Below are positions 24,277 through 35,887 of a DNA stretch of 64,000 nucleotides, one piece after another; within the stretch, counting starts at the first letter, position 1; every line of letters begins with the position of its first letter. Origin of the DNA: Suillus spraguei (Eukaryota > Basidiomycota > Agaricomycetes > Boletales > Suillaceae); NCBI GenBank assembly GCA_016800925.1, contig JABCPU010000003.1:558001-622000 (forward strand), read 5' to 3'. Made by a program: the position numbers and the translations under genes. The notes under the pieces were generated by a model. That model did no database searches. It saw nothing but the letters and a program-made list of their open reading frames with translations, and was not told the origin of the DNA.

Positions 24277-27200
24277 GGTCTTCACGTTGTAATATTGTCA
24301 AATGTCAGTCTTTGGGAGTTTGAGCTCAGGGTGTGCTGGGGCGTGACAAACAACGACGTGTGGTTCAAACTCCGCGAACTTTGAGGGATTATGTAATAAA
24401 AGCAAAGTCAGTCAGCCAATCAACAATCGCTCATGGTTCAAAGCGACTCGGAGTCGTTCAAGGGGACATATCGATGTCAAACGTTCAGAGCTATTCACAG
24501 GTTCTGTCAGCAGTAATTCCGTGGAATAATGGAAGCATAGCACTAACTGTACTCTAGTGCTTATAGAGGTCGACTTTTAACCGGGATCCTGCGGGCAGGC
24601 CGGTGCCACCGATAGGACCAAACTAATCTCTCCTATCTAGACGAAGGAAGACAAATCGTTCCTTCTAATAAAGGGATTAAGCATCAGCTTGCTGATCAGA
24701 CTCGGATGGGCACCTCCGAGTCGCTTGTTTAATGAGAACTTTCGCACGTTGTGCAGGTCTTCTCTGTGTTCTGTACGTCGAGTCTGTTATGACAAGCTCT
24801 CGGTACTGATCAAATACACGAAGAAGACTGCGTGGGCTTCTATGCTCCCATGCAAGTATCGAGTCCTCACAAAAATACAACAACTGCGTCAAATCCAAAA
24901 TCAACTTGTGTTAATTTTGGTGAGGTTGTATGTAATTGACTTTCCGCTGGCACAATGCCCGAGCCGTTCGTGGGTACAAACGCTTTCACAGGAAAGATAA
25001 CTGATACCCTGGAAATGTCATTTTAACGACCATGTGACGACGTCGACCATGATAACCACGAGAATAGTATAGTGACTTTACTAAGTTTGCCTCCTTACTT
25101 GAAAGTGAGCCAATGTCATTTTTTAACGTCTTAATACTCTCAAGGCACCAGACTGACCTTATCTGCTTTAAATTGCAGTGCATCCGCTTCGGGCACATCG
25201 TGGAAGATGCAACTGCGCATGTCTACATTCAGTCCCGGATGAATTTTCCGACGGGTTCCTCCGACGCCACCATGGCGGATACAATGAAATGTTGAAGTAA
25301 CCCAGTAAAAATAAATGCATACTCGTTCCTGACTAGTCACCGAATCATAGAAAGAGAAGGGAACTTTACATTAATGTACCGCAACAAACAACGGACACTG
25401 TCATGATGCAGTGCTTTGCAAGCTGTCCTGGGGAGTAGCGTAGGAGAAAATGGAAAAAGGTATAGTACGGATAGCCGATAAAGTCTGTTTATGATATTCA
25501 GATTGCGCCTGCATCCAAATGGCGTCCAGCGAATCATAGAGAGATACCGACGAGTGTTCTAATCATATCAACGAATGGTCGTAAAGACGCGCCTTCAAGT
25601 TGGAGCACATCTCTAGCTTGAGAAAATGTTCATTTGATTACTTCTGGCTGTCCGTAGTGAAGTTACGGCGGTGACAAGAGGCTGTCCACTGCGGTGAAAC
25701 AGGTCATGCTGTGTTTAATGTGCAGAAGTTGTTATGTCCCTCGATATCATCACATATTGATATTCGTGAGCAGGTTTTCATACTTGGTCACAGATCGTCT
25801 ACCAGTCTACATCATTCAACTGCGATGTTACCGTGGTCGAATCCTTACTAAATCCATGCATCCATCATTGCTATTGAACTCTGATGTCGCCGTCATATTA
25901 GAGCCCATAGGGGGACGTCTAAGCTAGTTCGGCCTCGTCTGCCAATATCTATCAGGCTTTGCTGATTATGATGACCTGTATGAAGTTCTATACTGCCCCC
26001 AACATTCTGTTTTCATACTCCCGACGGATGGGTGGGCGTAGACTGGTGACCTGCCATCGGCTTGTCGTGGACAGAATATCAGCGGTCACCGGTCAATCTA
26101 GCCTTCGGTTTCGTGTTTCAAATTTCAGAAGTGGTCCGGGACAAAAATTCCAAGTAAGATGGAGATTACACGTGCACCTCCGACTTCCGTCGATACCAAG
26201 AAATATGCGTTTAAGGGCGCAACTCAAACCATACGTCTAGATCCAGGCTCCTTGAAGACCCCCTGCTTCAAAGTGGTATGTATGACAACTTGTCTTGGAA
26301 AAGAAAATAATATAGCATCAACTCAAGAGCCGTACAACGCTCCCTGGCATGTCCGGGCACTTCTCACAGGGCTAATCCAGTGTTATCTAAGGGCTTGACC
26401 CTATGCGGGGGATGCTTAGCGCTCTCGGTGGAACGCGGCTGTGCGGTGAGTGGCCCTTGAACGGAGCGCTCTCATCGTAATCGGCAGCGTGCGGAAGTTA
26501 CTACAGGCTAGATGGCAAGGATCCCGTCGGGAGCGAAAATGAGGAAGAATACCTAAATTGGCCACTGCGAGAGAATGTCACGGAGACACAGTCTGGCTGC
26601 AGGTGGGTGATTAGAAATCTAGATCGATCGCGTGACTTTCTCCGCAAAACGCTCCCTGTGGTGCCTCTCAACTTCAATCCCGACAATAAAGGGGGTTCAC
26701 GAGGACGTAACTCTTCGGATGAAAACCGCCGTGTGCATGAGAGCCTCCTTCAAGTTGGACACGCGTACCTGCAGGGGAATTTTCATGCGAAAAAACGGAC
26801 ACCCTTTTCAGTTAAGTTAGTTGGTAATGACGGCAATTTGACGTTCATGTGCTTATCTGATATGGGCACCTGCGTGCACGCAACCACCGCCGAGTTTCTC
26901 GCCATCCAGGAGTCTCTCCGCACCACTTGCTGCGACAAACGCCCGTTTAAACACAGCTGCCGTGCCATTAGCCTCACCTTCACCGTCTGCGTCCCCTTCC
27001 GCAGGACAACGAGCAAACAATTGTAAACGCCTAAGAACCTCAGAACCTCATTTAAACGCCATTAAGCTCAAGGTACTTACTAGGGGCCTGAGACTCCTAA
27101 TAGTTCCTAATGCATGACTGTTCGCGGCGACTTCAGCTGACAGTGTTAAGAAGATTCTTCGGCGAACTTGCAGGGTTCCAAAGAAGGCCAACATAAACAC

Positions 27201-28198
27201 CCTCATAGCCTTTCACCAAGCCCGCGACAATTCATCCATTATTGGCCTAGTTCCGCGGAGTCCTTGGAGTCTAGATCCTGGCATCTTGCCGTGTTCTGCT
27301 GATCAACTGAATCGACTGGTGCTGCAAAAGGTGTATCCGTGCGTTGTTACAATGGCCTAAGTCACACGCACACAAGAAACAAGACGCGTGAGTCTATTTG
27401 ACGGTGCCTAGGCAATCAATGCCCTGTTTGAAAATTTTACCCCTAAAGGAAGTAATCGTCAATGTATTATGACACTGGGCAACGAGAATGAAGTGGTGAC
27501 CTTGTGTCGTTAGTCTAGAGGTGTTGATGTCCGTCCAAAAGCCAGTCAATACGTTGTATGGAAGATCATCGATCAATTATGTAAAAACAAAGATGCTTTC
27601 TCAAAAGTGTCAGTTCAAAATCACAAGTCGATTGCCACCAACTGAACTCCTAACCCGGTGATGGATGTTGGGTCGTTCAGTAGATGTTATTGGGAGGCCG
27701 AGAATTTTAGCAAGCTCGTCGGCTACTCCTTTGCCGAAGAGACCAGGGAAAATGACCAGATGACGTACCAATGGTGGGTGGACGGAGAACTTCTGAGGTT
27801 CCAAGTTGAGACAGTGAGAATTTGATGGAACGAGCAGAGGTGTTCCTGTTCATACGCATTCTTGAAACAGCTTTTTCATGCTTTCATGTGCTCGAGCTAA
27901 TATACGGGTTATGCATGTAGCGCTCACACATGATTCGCGAGTAATTATTTACATCATGTCTCTTTGTGCCGCGACCGTGACAATGACTATGGAAAAACGA
28001 AAATTAGTGGTAGGAGTCAAGCCACGCCGGTACTTACTCGAGTTCAAGTCTATTTGGACTCGATCCTTGACTAAATAATGAGTGTTTGGCATTGTACTCA
28101 AGTACACAGCCACAGGTGAGCGCGGTTCATTGCAACGTGCCCAGGACTTGGTGACCTCAATCAGCACCAGCGTTTTCTCTCAAGTCCTAAGCATCATT
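24277..28198. other. Gene-poor region, about 3.9 kb
   Basis: I support no gene here. Two minus-strand stretches look mildly protein-like but are unrecognised: 27394-27576 (VLTGFWTDINTSRL) and 27610-27804 (PGLFGKGVADELAKILGLP). A 139-codon plus-strand frame at 26607-27026 also lacks any familiar motif. These could be exons of an unknown gene or relics of a mobile element. Confidence 0.45.
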
Positions 28199-29494
28199 AT
28201 GTCGTTCGAGTATGCTCCCGTTACCAAAGGTCTAATGAGGGTCCTTCATTCTATCAACCAGCTCACTCACCCTGTGCTGCAGGTCTCATGATGGGTAGCG
28301 CATTGACATCCATCATCGGTGGTATTTTCGACGTCAAGCACTACTTACACCTTCAGGTTTGAATCTTGAATAAAACAGAAAGATGTTTTAGCTCAGCTAG
28401 CTATATTCTTGCAGCTCGTGCCTCACGTGTCACGCAACCATCAGGTATCCGAGTGAAGTTCATCCGTCCTTCATAAAACTGAAGCTGAACGAGAACTATT
28501 TCTTCTTCACAGTATTGGCGCCTATTGCTTCATCATACTGCGTTCTCAAATTCAAGCGATCTCCTCGTTGCCGAGATTCTGCTATATGGCGTTGGTGTAC
28601 ATATAGAACGTCAATTTGGAAGTGTTAAATTTGCGGTGTGTAGCAACATATCCGTTCTGATGTTGATCCACTGAACTATAGCAAAGTCATTTACCGTAGC
28701 CTCCGTTTTGCTCGCAACGATACTAGAGTTTCTTACTCTCATACTATTCCACAATATGGGAATCAACCAGATCCCATCTGGTCCATCGGCGCTACTCTTC
28801 AGCATCCTTTATCAGTGGTATAGGCTGATTCCACCAGCGTACCATTTTAGAATATTTGGAATTGCTGGAAGCAATAAAGCGTTCATATACATCCTTGCTT
28901 CTCAGGTAATACCTTGGATTCGGTTCACGTTCCATCGTTAATATCACTATACAGCTTGCTTTTGGGCACCTTCCGGGTTCATTTACCCCAGCGGTTGTCG
29001 GACTGCTCACTGGCTTCATATATCGCTCAGAATTTGTCAATATCAAAAGTTGGCGACTGTCACCGTCCATAATCCGCTTTAGTACGCGCTTCTTACTTCC
29101 GTTAGTGGGCTCTACTCGTGCACCACGACGGTCTACCCGTGCTCGTCCCGAAACAACTCATCAAACACTAAGTCCTGACATCGGGAATGAAGAGATAATC
29201 GCCACTGCGCGTCCTTCGGCAGGCACGGAAGAAACTGGAGGTTCCGTCATGCGGGATTGGGTTAATGAACTCACAGGGAGGAACGAGCAAGGCACCACGG
29301 GGGTTCGTGTCCCGAGTGACGCTGAAATTACTCAGTTGACAACAATGTTCCCAAATATGCAACGAGCCGTTATCGTCGGGGCGTTGCAGAGGAGGTCAGC
29401 TTTCCTATTATTCCAAGAGATAAGTATTAGGTTCTGACATGTGACTTGCAGTCCAAACATTGAGAGCGCAGTTGAATTGCTCTTGGCTTCCTGA
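28199..29494 (+). CDS. DSC2: Dsc2/UBAC2-like ER pseudo-rhomboid with C-terminal CUE/UBA domain
   Basis: This is a multi-pass ER or Golgi membrane protein of the Dsc/gp78 type E3 ubiquitin ligase machinery. The first exon is only about ten codons (MSFEYAPVTKG), then introns join LMMGSALTSIIGGIFDVKHY, YWRLLLHHTAF, VGVHIERQFGSVKFA, LPSGPSALLF-type IPSGPSALLFSILYQW and NKAFIYILASQ, an order that follows UBAC2/Dsc2. The rhomboid Ser-His catalytic pair is not apparent. After a polar linker, the C-terminus has MFPNMQRAVIVGAL and NIESAVELLLAS; the MFP and LL signatures are CUE-like. All junctions are in frame without edits. It converges with eIF3d, 122 bp away. Confidence 0.87.
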
Positions 29495-29616
29495 TAGTTT
29501 CGCTTCGGAAATCCTCGCATACATTTCTCTGTAGAAAATTTCCCATTCGGAACAGTGTCTCACGCATTTGTGGAATACGTGTCTTTTTGTACACTAAGAT
29601 GCGTAACTCAGTATGT

Positions 29617-31637
29617 TCAAGCCGCGGACTCGGGTTCATCCCCTTCATACCCCTCACCGTCCTCGTCCTCGGTAGTGAAAGCAGTCATAGGCACAGCGTA
29701 TAGACGGATCACCGACTGAGACGTGAATGAGAATGAGTCCAAAGGGAGTGATATGAATTTACCTTATTGGGGTCCTTAATAAGGACGTACTTGCCCTCAG
29801 GCATTTTCATACACAAATCGGTGATTGTTCTGACGATACCCCAGCCATTAGCAAGAGAGACATTCAGCTGAGCAGCGAAATCGGTTGGACGCATGGAAGC
29901 TGTGCTCAGAATGACATGTCGTGTGTTATCTTTAGGGTTTCCACGCGAGATATAACTGCGAACGCAGGTAAAAAAATATCGGAGTTGTTAAACACAAAGA
30001 GAACAAAGTTCTAATAAGAAATAGTGCTTACCCTATTTTCATTAGTTCAGCTCCTGCCAGTACACTCTGTACAGTCCACTTAGCAAGTTTGCAACTGTTG
30101 TTTTTCATTTCTGTAGCAACCACAGCGCCACGCTGTGAATCCAACTTGGACCGCCAGTCAGGAGCACCACCTGCTCCTTGGGCACGGGGGTCAAATTCAT
30201 TCAACGCACGAATGGTGACCAATCCATGGCCCTCTTGTGGATTGCCTGGCCCGGGAACATAAGCATCCACTTCAGTGCGGATACAGATCTTCACATCTTC
30301 GTCCTCCGTGATACCAAGGTCGAAAACACGGTAGCGGTATCCGCAAGACGCCAAAGGCTCTGTCTCTTCTGGGCCATAGAATGGGTTAGGGTGGGCAAAG
30401 TCCGTCGTGATGCTTTCCTGAACAGATTGGAATCCGAAATTTTGATTGATATAAGTCGCCTCCAAAGAAAGTGATGTAGCCGAATTGATGGATGGTGGCT
30501 CTGGAACCGCTGTCTTCTCGGCCGGGTTGTTTGGGTTCGGGGGTGCAGGGTCCTGTGGAGGGTCCGAAGCGTTCTCATTCACGGTAACAGTGTCAAATGG
30601 ACCGCCATCACGTTTATCGAAGTATAAATTATTACCCTCACGGAGAATGACAATGTCCCAAGGGTTGACTGATCGAGGTGCGCACATTAGGACCGATAAA
30701 ATAGCATCCGTCGTATAGACATTTGCAACATTTTTGGTGACTAACTGTGTGCGACATTATGCATCAGAGGGTAGAGACAACAGAACAACATACCTGCTGA
30801 ATGACGGGGTCATCAGAAGTTGTAGTGTTGTACTTGATGCGGTCCACGAGTTGCAACGGACGTTCAGTCTTCGTTGTGATTCGATCATATGATTTATCAT
30901 ACGCAAAAATGCGGCCGTAAGTGTCACTAGACGGTCTTCGATACGGTACGATGGCTGAAAAACCACTAACACTCACATGTCTTCCGGATCATCCACTTCA
31001 AGCTTGAGCTTGGCAAGCCGATGGAACTCGATCTCCTCTAACATAGTCCATTGTGGACTAATTGCAACAGACGATTCACGAGTACGGTTTGTCTGATCCA
31101 TGGAAATGTTAGCTGGGCCAGGAGCGAATATGATACACGGTAAACCTTGTCCCAATCTCTCCATCCTTTCCTACCCCCACGCTGTGCGCCCCCTCGGTTA
31201 TTGAAACCACCACGACCACCTCGTTGAGCAACCCCCCTATTAGTAAAGGATACACCACCACGGCCAGTAGCCCTGCCACGGGTGAACCCACCGCCCCTGC
31301 GTGGAGGAGCAGCTTTGTTGTCCACCAGAGAGAAGCTGGATTCGTCTTCCACGTGGAAGTAAGCAAAGGCACTGGCAGTCCCACTGCCGAATGCCTGAGC
31401 ACCATCTCTTCTGCGACCTGGACCGCGGGCATCCCTTGTTGAGGGAAGTCCTACTGCAATTTGGCGAGCATCGCCTGTAGTATCATTCCAATCAGCAAAG
31501 CGGCCGAGTTTATCAGATTTTGAGTATGGCGCATATGGGATGTCCTTGAACTTAAACTGTCCAGGAATGTTAGAGGACGATGGGCCCCATCCTCCGTCAG
31601 GATTGTCGTGAATTGGCGGTAAAGTGAAGGAAGCCAT
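29617..31637 (-). CDS. EIF3D: Eukaryotic translation initiation factor 3 subunit D
   Basis: This is the mRNA cap-binding subunit of eIF3. The start at 31637 gives MASFTLPPIHDNPDGGWGPS, then IPYAPYSKSDKLGRFADW, both typical eIF3d N-terminal motifs, followed by an RG-rich segment (RGGRGGFNNRGG). Further exons read TNRTRESSVAISPQWTMLEE, IFAYDKSYDRI, LVTKNVANVYTTDAIL, PRSVNPWDIVI, YRYRVFDLG and MPEGKYVLIKDPNK, ending in an acidic tail (EDEDGEGYEGDEPESAA). The five or so introns are about 45-60 nt and all join in frame. It shares a very short divergent region with IST3: the start codons are 87 bp apart. Confidence 0.96.
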
Positions 31638-31724
31638 TGTGGTCCGCGTTGAGGTAAACAAGATGAGCTACCGAAATTTTGAGTTCAGAAGGGCGTGGGA
31701 AATCCGCCTTGATCCTCTACAGTC

Positions 31725-32554
31725 ATGAAGTGGGTATGAATCTATTGATCGTTCCTCTTAAAGTCTGTTCGATCTAATTCTTGAATTCTGTCAGTGTCGT
31801 TCGAGAAATAAACAAGATTAATGAACGTGAACTCGAACTCGGGATTTCAGGATCATGGCATGATGAATACAAGGGTGAGTTGCAGTTCACTATGGTGGTC
31901 CGGTACTCTGACGCGCGCATGTCTTACTACACTAGATTCTGCGTATGTATTCATCGGCGGTCTGCACTTTGACCTGACTGAAGGTGACGTGATCACCATA
32001 TTTTCCCAGTGCGTCAATTGCTCTGGTTATTTGAATGTCGTTGAACCGCTTGGAAAGGTATGGGGAGGTTATGGACATCAATCTCCCTCGGGACAAAACG
32101 ACTGGGAAAACGAAGGGATTTGCCTTCCTTATGTATGAAGATCAAAGGTCCACGGTGTTGGCTGTTGATAACCTCAATGGTGCCAACGTGCTGGGCAAGA
32201 CGCTGCGTGTGGATCACGTAAAGAACTATAAACAACCAAAGGTGAAAGGTGACGATGGAGAATGGGAGGAACCTGAAGAACAGAGTTTGAATGCCAGGCC
32301 AGAGATGGTGATGGGTGAGTGGCTCCCTTCTAAGTTTTGGGCAGACTTTAATGCGTGTTGCCGTCACAGGTGGAGGTCAAGTATCGGATTCAGATGCGTC
32401 TTCTGTTATTTCCATCGATCCTGAAGACCCTATGCGGGACTATATCTTGGCGCAGAGGAAAGAAGAAAAAGCCTTAAAGAAATCCAAAAAATCCAAAAAA
32501 TCGAAGAAATCTAAAACATCTAAGAAGCGACGCAGTAATGATGACAGGGGGTGA
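31725..32554 (+). CDS. IST3: Ist3/Snu17 (RBMX2) U2 snRNP and RES complex RNA-binding protein
   Basis: This pre-mRNA splicing and retention factor carries one RRM. The first exon is just ATG AA (31725), and an intron ending at CAG 31792 gives [19 protein letters not shown], the family's hallmark start. The RRM follows: [20 protein letters not shown] (RNP2), [40 protein letters not shown] (RNP1) and [17 protein letters not shown]. The acidic WEEPEE linker leads to a Lys-Ser repeat tail (about 32478-32530) ending [11 protein letters not shown]. Four introns join in frame. Without the two-codon first exon no ATG is available at the right place, which is why automatic models may start it wrongly. 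Confidence 0.93.
32478..32530 (+). repeat. AAATCC-type repeat encoding Lys-Lys-Ser tail of Ist3
   Basis: Repeated AAATCCAAA units encode the KKSKKSKKS stretch. It is a basic nuclear-targeting or RNA-contact tail by appearance. Confidence 0.75.
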
Positions 32555-32775
32555 CAGGGATGACTAATAAGGAATTTCTTTTGTCGACGACCATGTCTTA
32601 ACACCGCTGGACTCTGCATATAATTTGTGGCATGCGAGACTTCGGACGTTAAGAACGTGGAAGTGTCCTTTTCGGCAGTAGGAAATCTTCTGAAGACAAT
32701 CACGGCAAGAACTACCCTTCGGTTGAGCAATGCTCGAATTCGTTCTCGGGAGGAATTGCATAAATCCACAGCGTG

Positions 32776-34271
32776 TTAGGCTCCAAGTTGCTCCTGCAAT
32801 CTGGCCTGCAGTAAGCGGCTGACACCTGTCTTGCTGTCAGGTGAGGACACCAACTCCCGCAACAAGGCGAGAAGAACCTAAAAAACCACGACTCACCACA
32901 TGCTGTATAGTCTTATGCACATGATCGCTTCAATTTGAAGTATAAAACCCGGTTTTCGGTTGCAGAAGAATTTTTGGCAACCTGTATCTGGAGAATTTTA
33001 GACGCTGCATTCACGACCTCAATAAGAATAACTGGTTGGTGAGAGAATATGACGGCTAAGGCGAAAAAATACACACAGATAAACAGCTGGAGCCTCGGAT
33101 ATGTCTGGAGCCATCTTGGGACGTCTTGTGAAGGCAATGCTATGTAATAATAACGCTGCCATTCTTGTGGCAATGCATGGATTATCGACTGGATATCTTG
33201 TTATCTGAGGCATACAAAAAACGTGAGAGGTACTAGTAAAGCCAGTGCTGGCTAAATCCACTAGAACCTGAAGCAATCGAGTGTGTGTTTGGGATCGAGA
33301 GGGATCAGGAGCGTCCCTGGTGAGACTTTGAAGCATAAATATATGCCGACTGAAGCTTGGTGTCCGAGGGCTCCTTAGACCTCCGTGGATGACCTGGAAA
33401 GGACTTATTACAGACCGGGGGGCTATAGACGGCGATTTGTGCTGAAGTGGAACATGACTAGTTTGGGGCCTCTGTTTCACTCATCATTAAACCATCATGA
33501 TACCGTACTAAGCCTTGATGCCAACCTGGTAGGAGCGCTCAAGATAGATGGATCAACATAAGTTATCCGATGCAGTGTCGTGACAGAGATTTACTGCAAA
33601 GAGCAGATGATGGTGAAAAGATGACTGCTCCTATCGTAGTTAAGTTAGTTCAACATGACCAATACAAGACTTGAACTTGTGGCTTACTTTGCTGGATAAA
33701 GAGACTCGCAGGCACGAACAGAGTAAGTCGGGGCGTTGCACCGTTGAAGTTGGAAATTGCGATTGTCATATCTTTGACGGTCCTCACTCGAAAAGGGAGC
33801 CCGTTTGGGCGCGCACACTCTTGAGACATCATTTCTTAAACTTATGCACGAGGGAAGCTGCTACGCGAGTCCGCCAGACATTACCTTCCTGTTCCAAATT
33901 ATCACAAACCCAGGGCCTCAAAACCTGAAATGCTCATTGCAGCGCCGCGCTATATTGAAGCTGATAGAACATCCAACGGTGGGCCACTGCTGTGGGATGA
34001 CAGAAACAAACCAAGAGCAAAGTTTAAACCTTTTGTTTGAATGATCATGAGAAGAAAGACACTTCATGATTTCGGATGTTTCATTCCACAGCTCCGAGTC
34101 CAAATCACTGGTGCGTTGTGCAAGTGTGTCTGGACAGGGGATACTTGGCGAGGTCAAGCTGGGCAGATGATCGATAACGACTGTATTGATGTATTTTTCA
34201 ACGATCACACGTGACTTTAGCTAACTCACTCGAACTCGACCTTGGCTTTTCAGAGTTCAAAACGTTCATGC
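32776..34271 (-). CDS. Unrecognised multi-exon gene
   Basis: I do not recognise this protein. The proposed start MNVLNSEKPRSSSS at 34271 is followed by a GTGAGT intron, then IVIDHLPSLTSPSIPCPDTL and SDLDSELWNETSEIMKCL. Downstream minus-strand pieces include HVPLQHKSPSIAPRSVISPF, LRSPRTPSFSRHIFMLQ and THTRLLQVLVDLAS (about 33260-33475). The last exons give HVHKTIQHVLVSSPDSKTG and SRLLQARLQEQLGA with a stop at 32776. The C-terminal part looks helical. The join between about 32950 and 33230 is unresolved and may contain another missing base. The exon list is therefore partial and the start is tentative. Confidence 0.4.
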
Positions 34272-34583
34272 TCAGGAGAGCAAGTCAATCGCAACGCCTT
34301 TTGTGAGCGGATCAGTGATTACATTTGACTGATATACGGTTGTCTTGGACACCAGTGAGGACATTCAAATATTTGCTTATGGAACACTTCCTAGACTGAA
34401 CAAAGTCTATTGTTTTTACAGCCACTTCCATTAAGTTATTGTATTATTCAACCCCGAAGGTGCTTTCTGCAGAGAGTCATCAAAGAGGGTTAAATACCTT
34501 GATTTTGATTCGCGACAGAGCTCTCAACTTGTTCACGTTAATTAGGTCTCTAGGACGTCATACGATCTTATCTGGCTGGCGGG
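34272..34583. promoter_or_regulatory. Short divergent intergenic region
   Basis: These 312 bp lie between the proposed start of the minus-strand gene and the next plus-strand gene. Nothing distinctive is visible. Confidence 0.3.
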
Positions 34584-35702
34584 ATGCCTATCACACGTTC
34601 TGCCAACCCAATTTCACTATCAACGTCATCCAAAGCCAAACCCCGCTCTAGTGTTGGAACGACAACAGGTCTTTCAACTCCAGGCACGTCTCCGCGCCGT
34701 ACTCCCCACTGCAAGTCATGTCACCGACCTAGGCAGGGACATCCCCGCTCCGGCTGTCCTTATATTGAACCCACGATGTCAGATCAGACTAGTGGTGTCA
34801 CAGAAGATATTGTGGATGAACTATCATCCTTGCGTATCGTGAATTGCAATGATGAGCGTTCTTCCCTTTCCACTGAAACACCCACCCAATCCAAGAACCT
34901 TAAACGTCGACTCTCTGTCCGTTTCGCCCTTCTTCCAGCAGGAAGTCTCGCTTCACTCTCTACTACGTCTTCGGAAATTGTAGAGAAACTCCTTCAACCA
35001 GGAATGATGAGTAACGTGTCGGATGATGATGATGATGACGATGATAATGGTGGTGGTGGCGGCGGCAATCGTAATGGTCAGGGAGCAATAATGCAATGGA
35101 AACGGACTTTAACTAGTCCTGAATCACCTCCGGAAGACACTCTAGAACTCATCTCCGGGGCGGGAAATGAGCCATACTCAACCAATCACACTAGTTCGGG
35201 TTCTGGTCTGTCGCGTCGTATGCCGTGCACGCTGCGGACCCCGACTCCGAGCCTAGTGTCCACAGAACCACTTTCTAGCCACCCCACAAGTGACTCTATC
35301 GATATGAACAAAACTGTCTTCCTTGATTCAGATTCCGAAAGCAAGCCGAATCCTCTGGCGCGAACGATGAGCGCAGACGAGAGATCATTATTCCTCGATA
35401 ATCTCACGCAATCATCAGGGGTCGCACCTGCTATGTTATTCTCTGTCCCATTAATCGATCTCAAGGCCGTACAATATGACGCAGAGAAACTAGGTTTTAG
35501 CGTCCGAGTTTTACCGAATGGAAGCTTACGGGAGCATCGATGGGTCATATTAGCGAAGGAGGGAGACGCAGCAAAATTCCTCGAACAACGTCTCACGGAG
35601 GAAGAAGAGAAAGAGCGGAAAACAAAGGGGAATCTTGGTGTTGCCGCTGGCGGAGCACTAGTTGGCGCTGTAGCGACATTTACGGGACTGGCATTTTCTT
35701 GA
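34584..35702 (+). CDS. Intronless hypothetical protein with Cys/His motif and C-terminal membrane anchor
   Basis: This 372-residue open frame has no introns, unlike its neighbours. The N-terminus is basic and Ser/Thr-rich, then HCKSCHRPRQGHPRSGCPY (about residues 42-60) resembles a small zinc-binding knuckle. The middle is low complexity with an Asp run and a Gly run (about 35022-35066). The C-terminal third contains a folded-looking block (LIDLKAVQYDAEKLGFSVRV, REHRWVILAKEGDAAKFLEQ), a charged helix (RLTEEEEKERKTKG) and finally NLGVAAGGALVGAVATFTGL, a glycine-zipper-like hydrophobic tail ending AFS. It could be tail-anchored. No function is assigned. Confidence 0.75.
   Translation: MPITRSANPISLSTSSKAKPRSSVGTTTGLSTPGTSPRRTPHCKSCHRPRQGHPRSGCPYIEPTMSDQTSGVTEDIVDELSSLRIVNCNDERSSLSTETPTQSKNLKRRLSVRFALLPAGSLASLSTTSSEIVEKLLQPGMMSNVSDDDDDDDDNGGGGGGNRNGQGAIMQWKRTLTSPESPPEDTLELISGAGNEPYSTNHTSSGSGLSRRMPCTLRTPTPSLVSTEPLSSHPTSDSIDMNKTVFLDSDSESKPNPLARTMSADERSLFLDNLTQSSGVAPAMLFSVPLIDLKAVQYDAEKLGFSVRVLPNGSLREHRWVILAKEGDAAKFLEQRLTEEEEKERKTKGNLGVAAGGALVGAVATFTGLAFS
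35022..35066 (+). repeat. GAT/GGT trinucleotide run encoding Asp and Gly tracts
   Basis: Tandem GAT units switch to GGT/GGC units inside the intronless gene, encoding an Asp run and then a Gly run. It is likely length-variable. Confidence 0.8.
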
Positions 35703-35887
35703 AATGACTTTCCTTGTCCAATACACTAACGATTGGTTCAATGACAAAGTACTCGTACTGTATGTGAAGCTCTTGACTTGCGATCTCCTGTCCTGCATAG
35801 GTTAGCCATATTTGAGCTGTACCAAACAAAACACAGCACTTTTGTACTAGTATCTGCTAAAAGCGCGGACTTTTCATCAAAATATCC

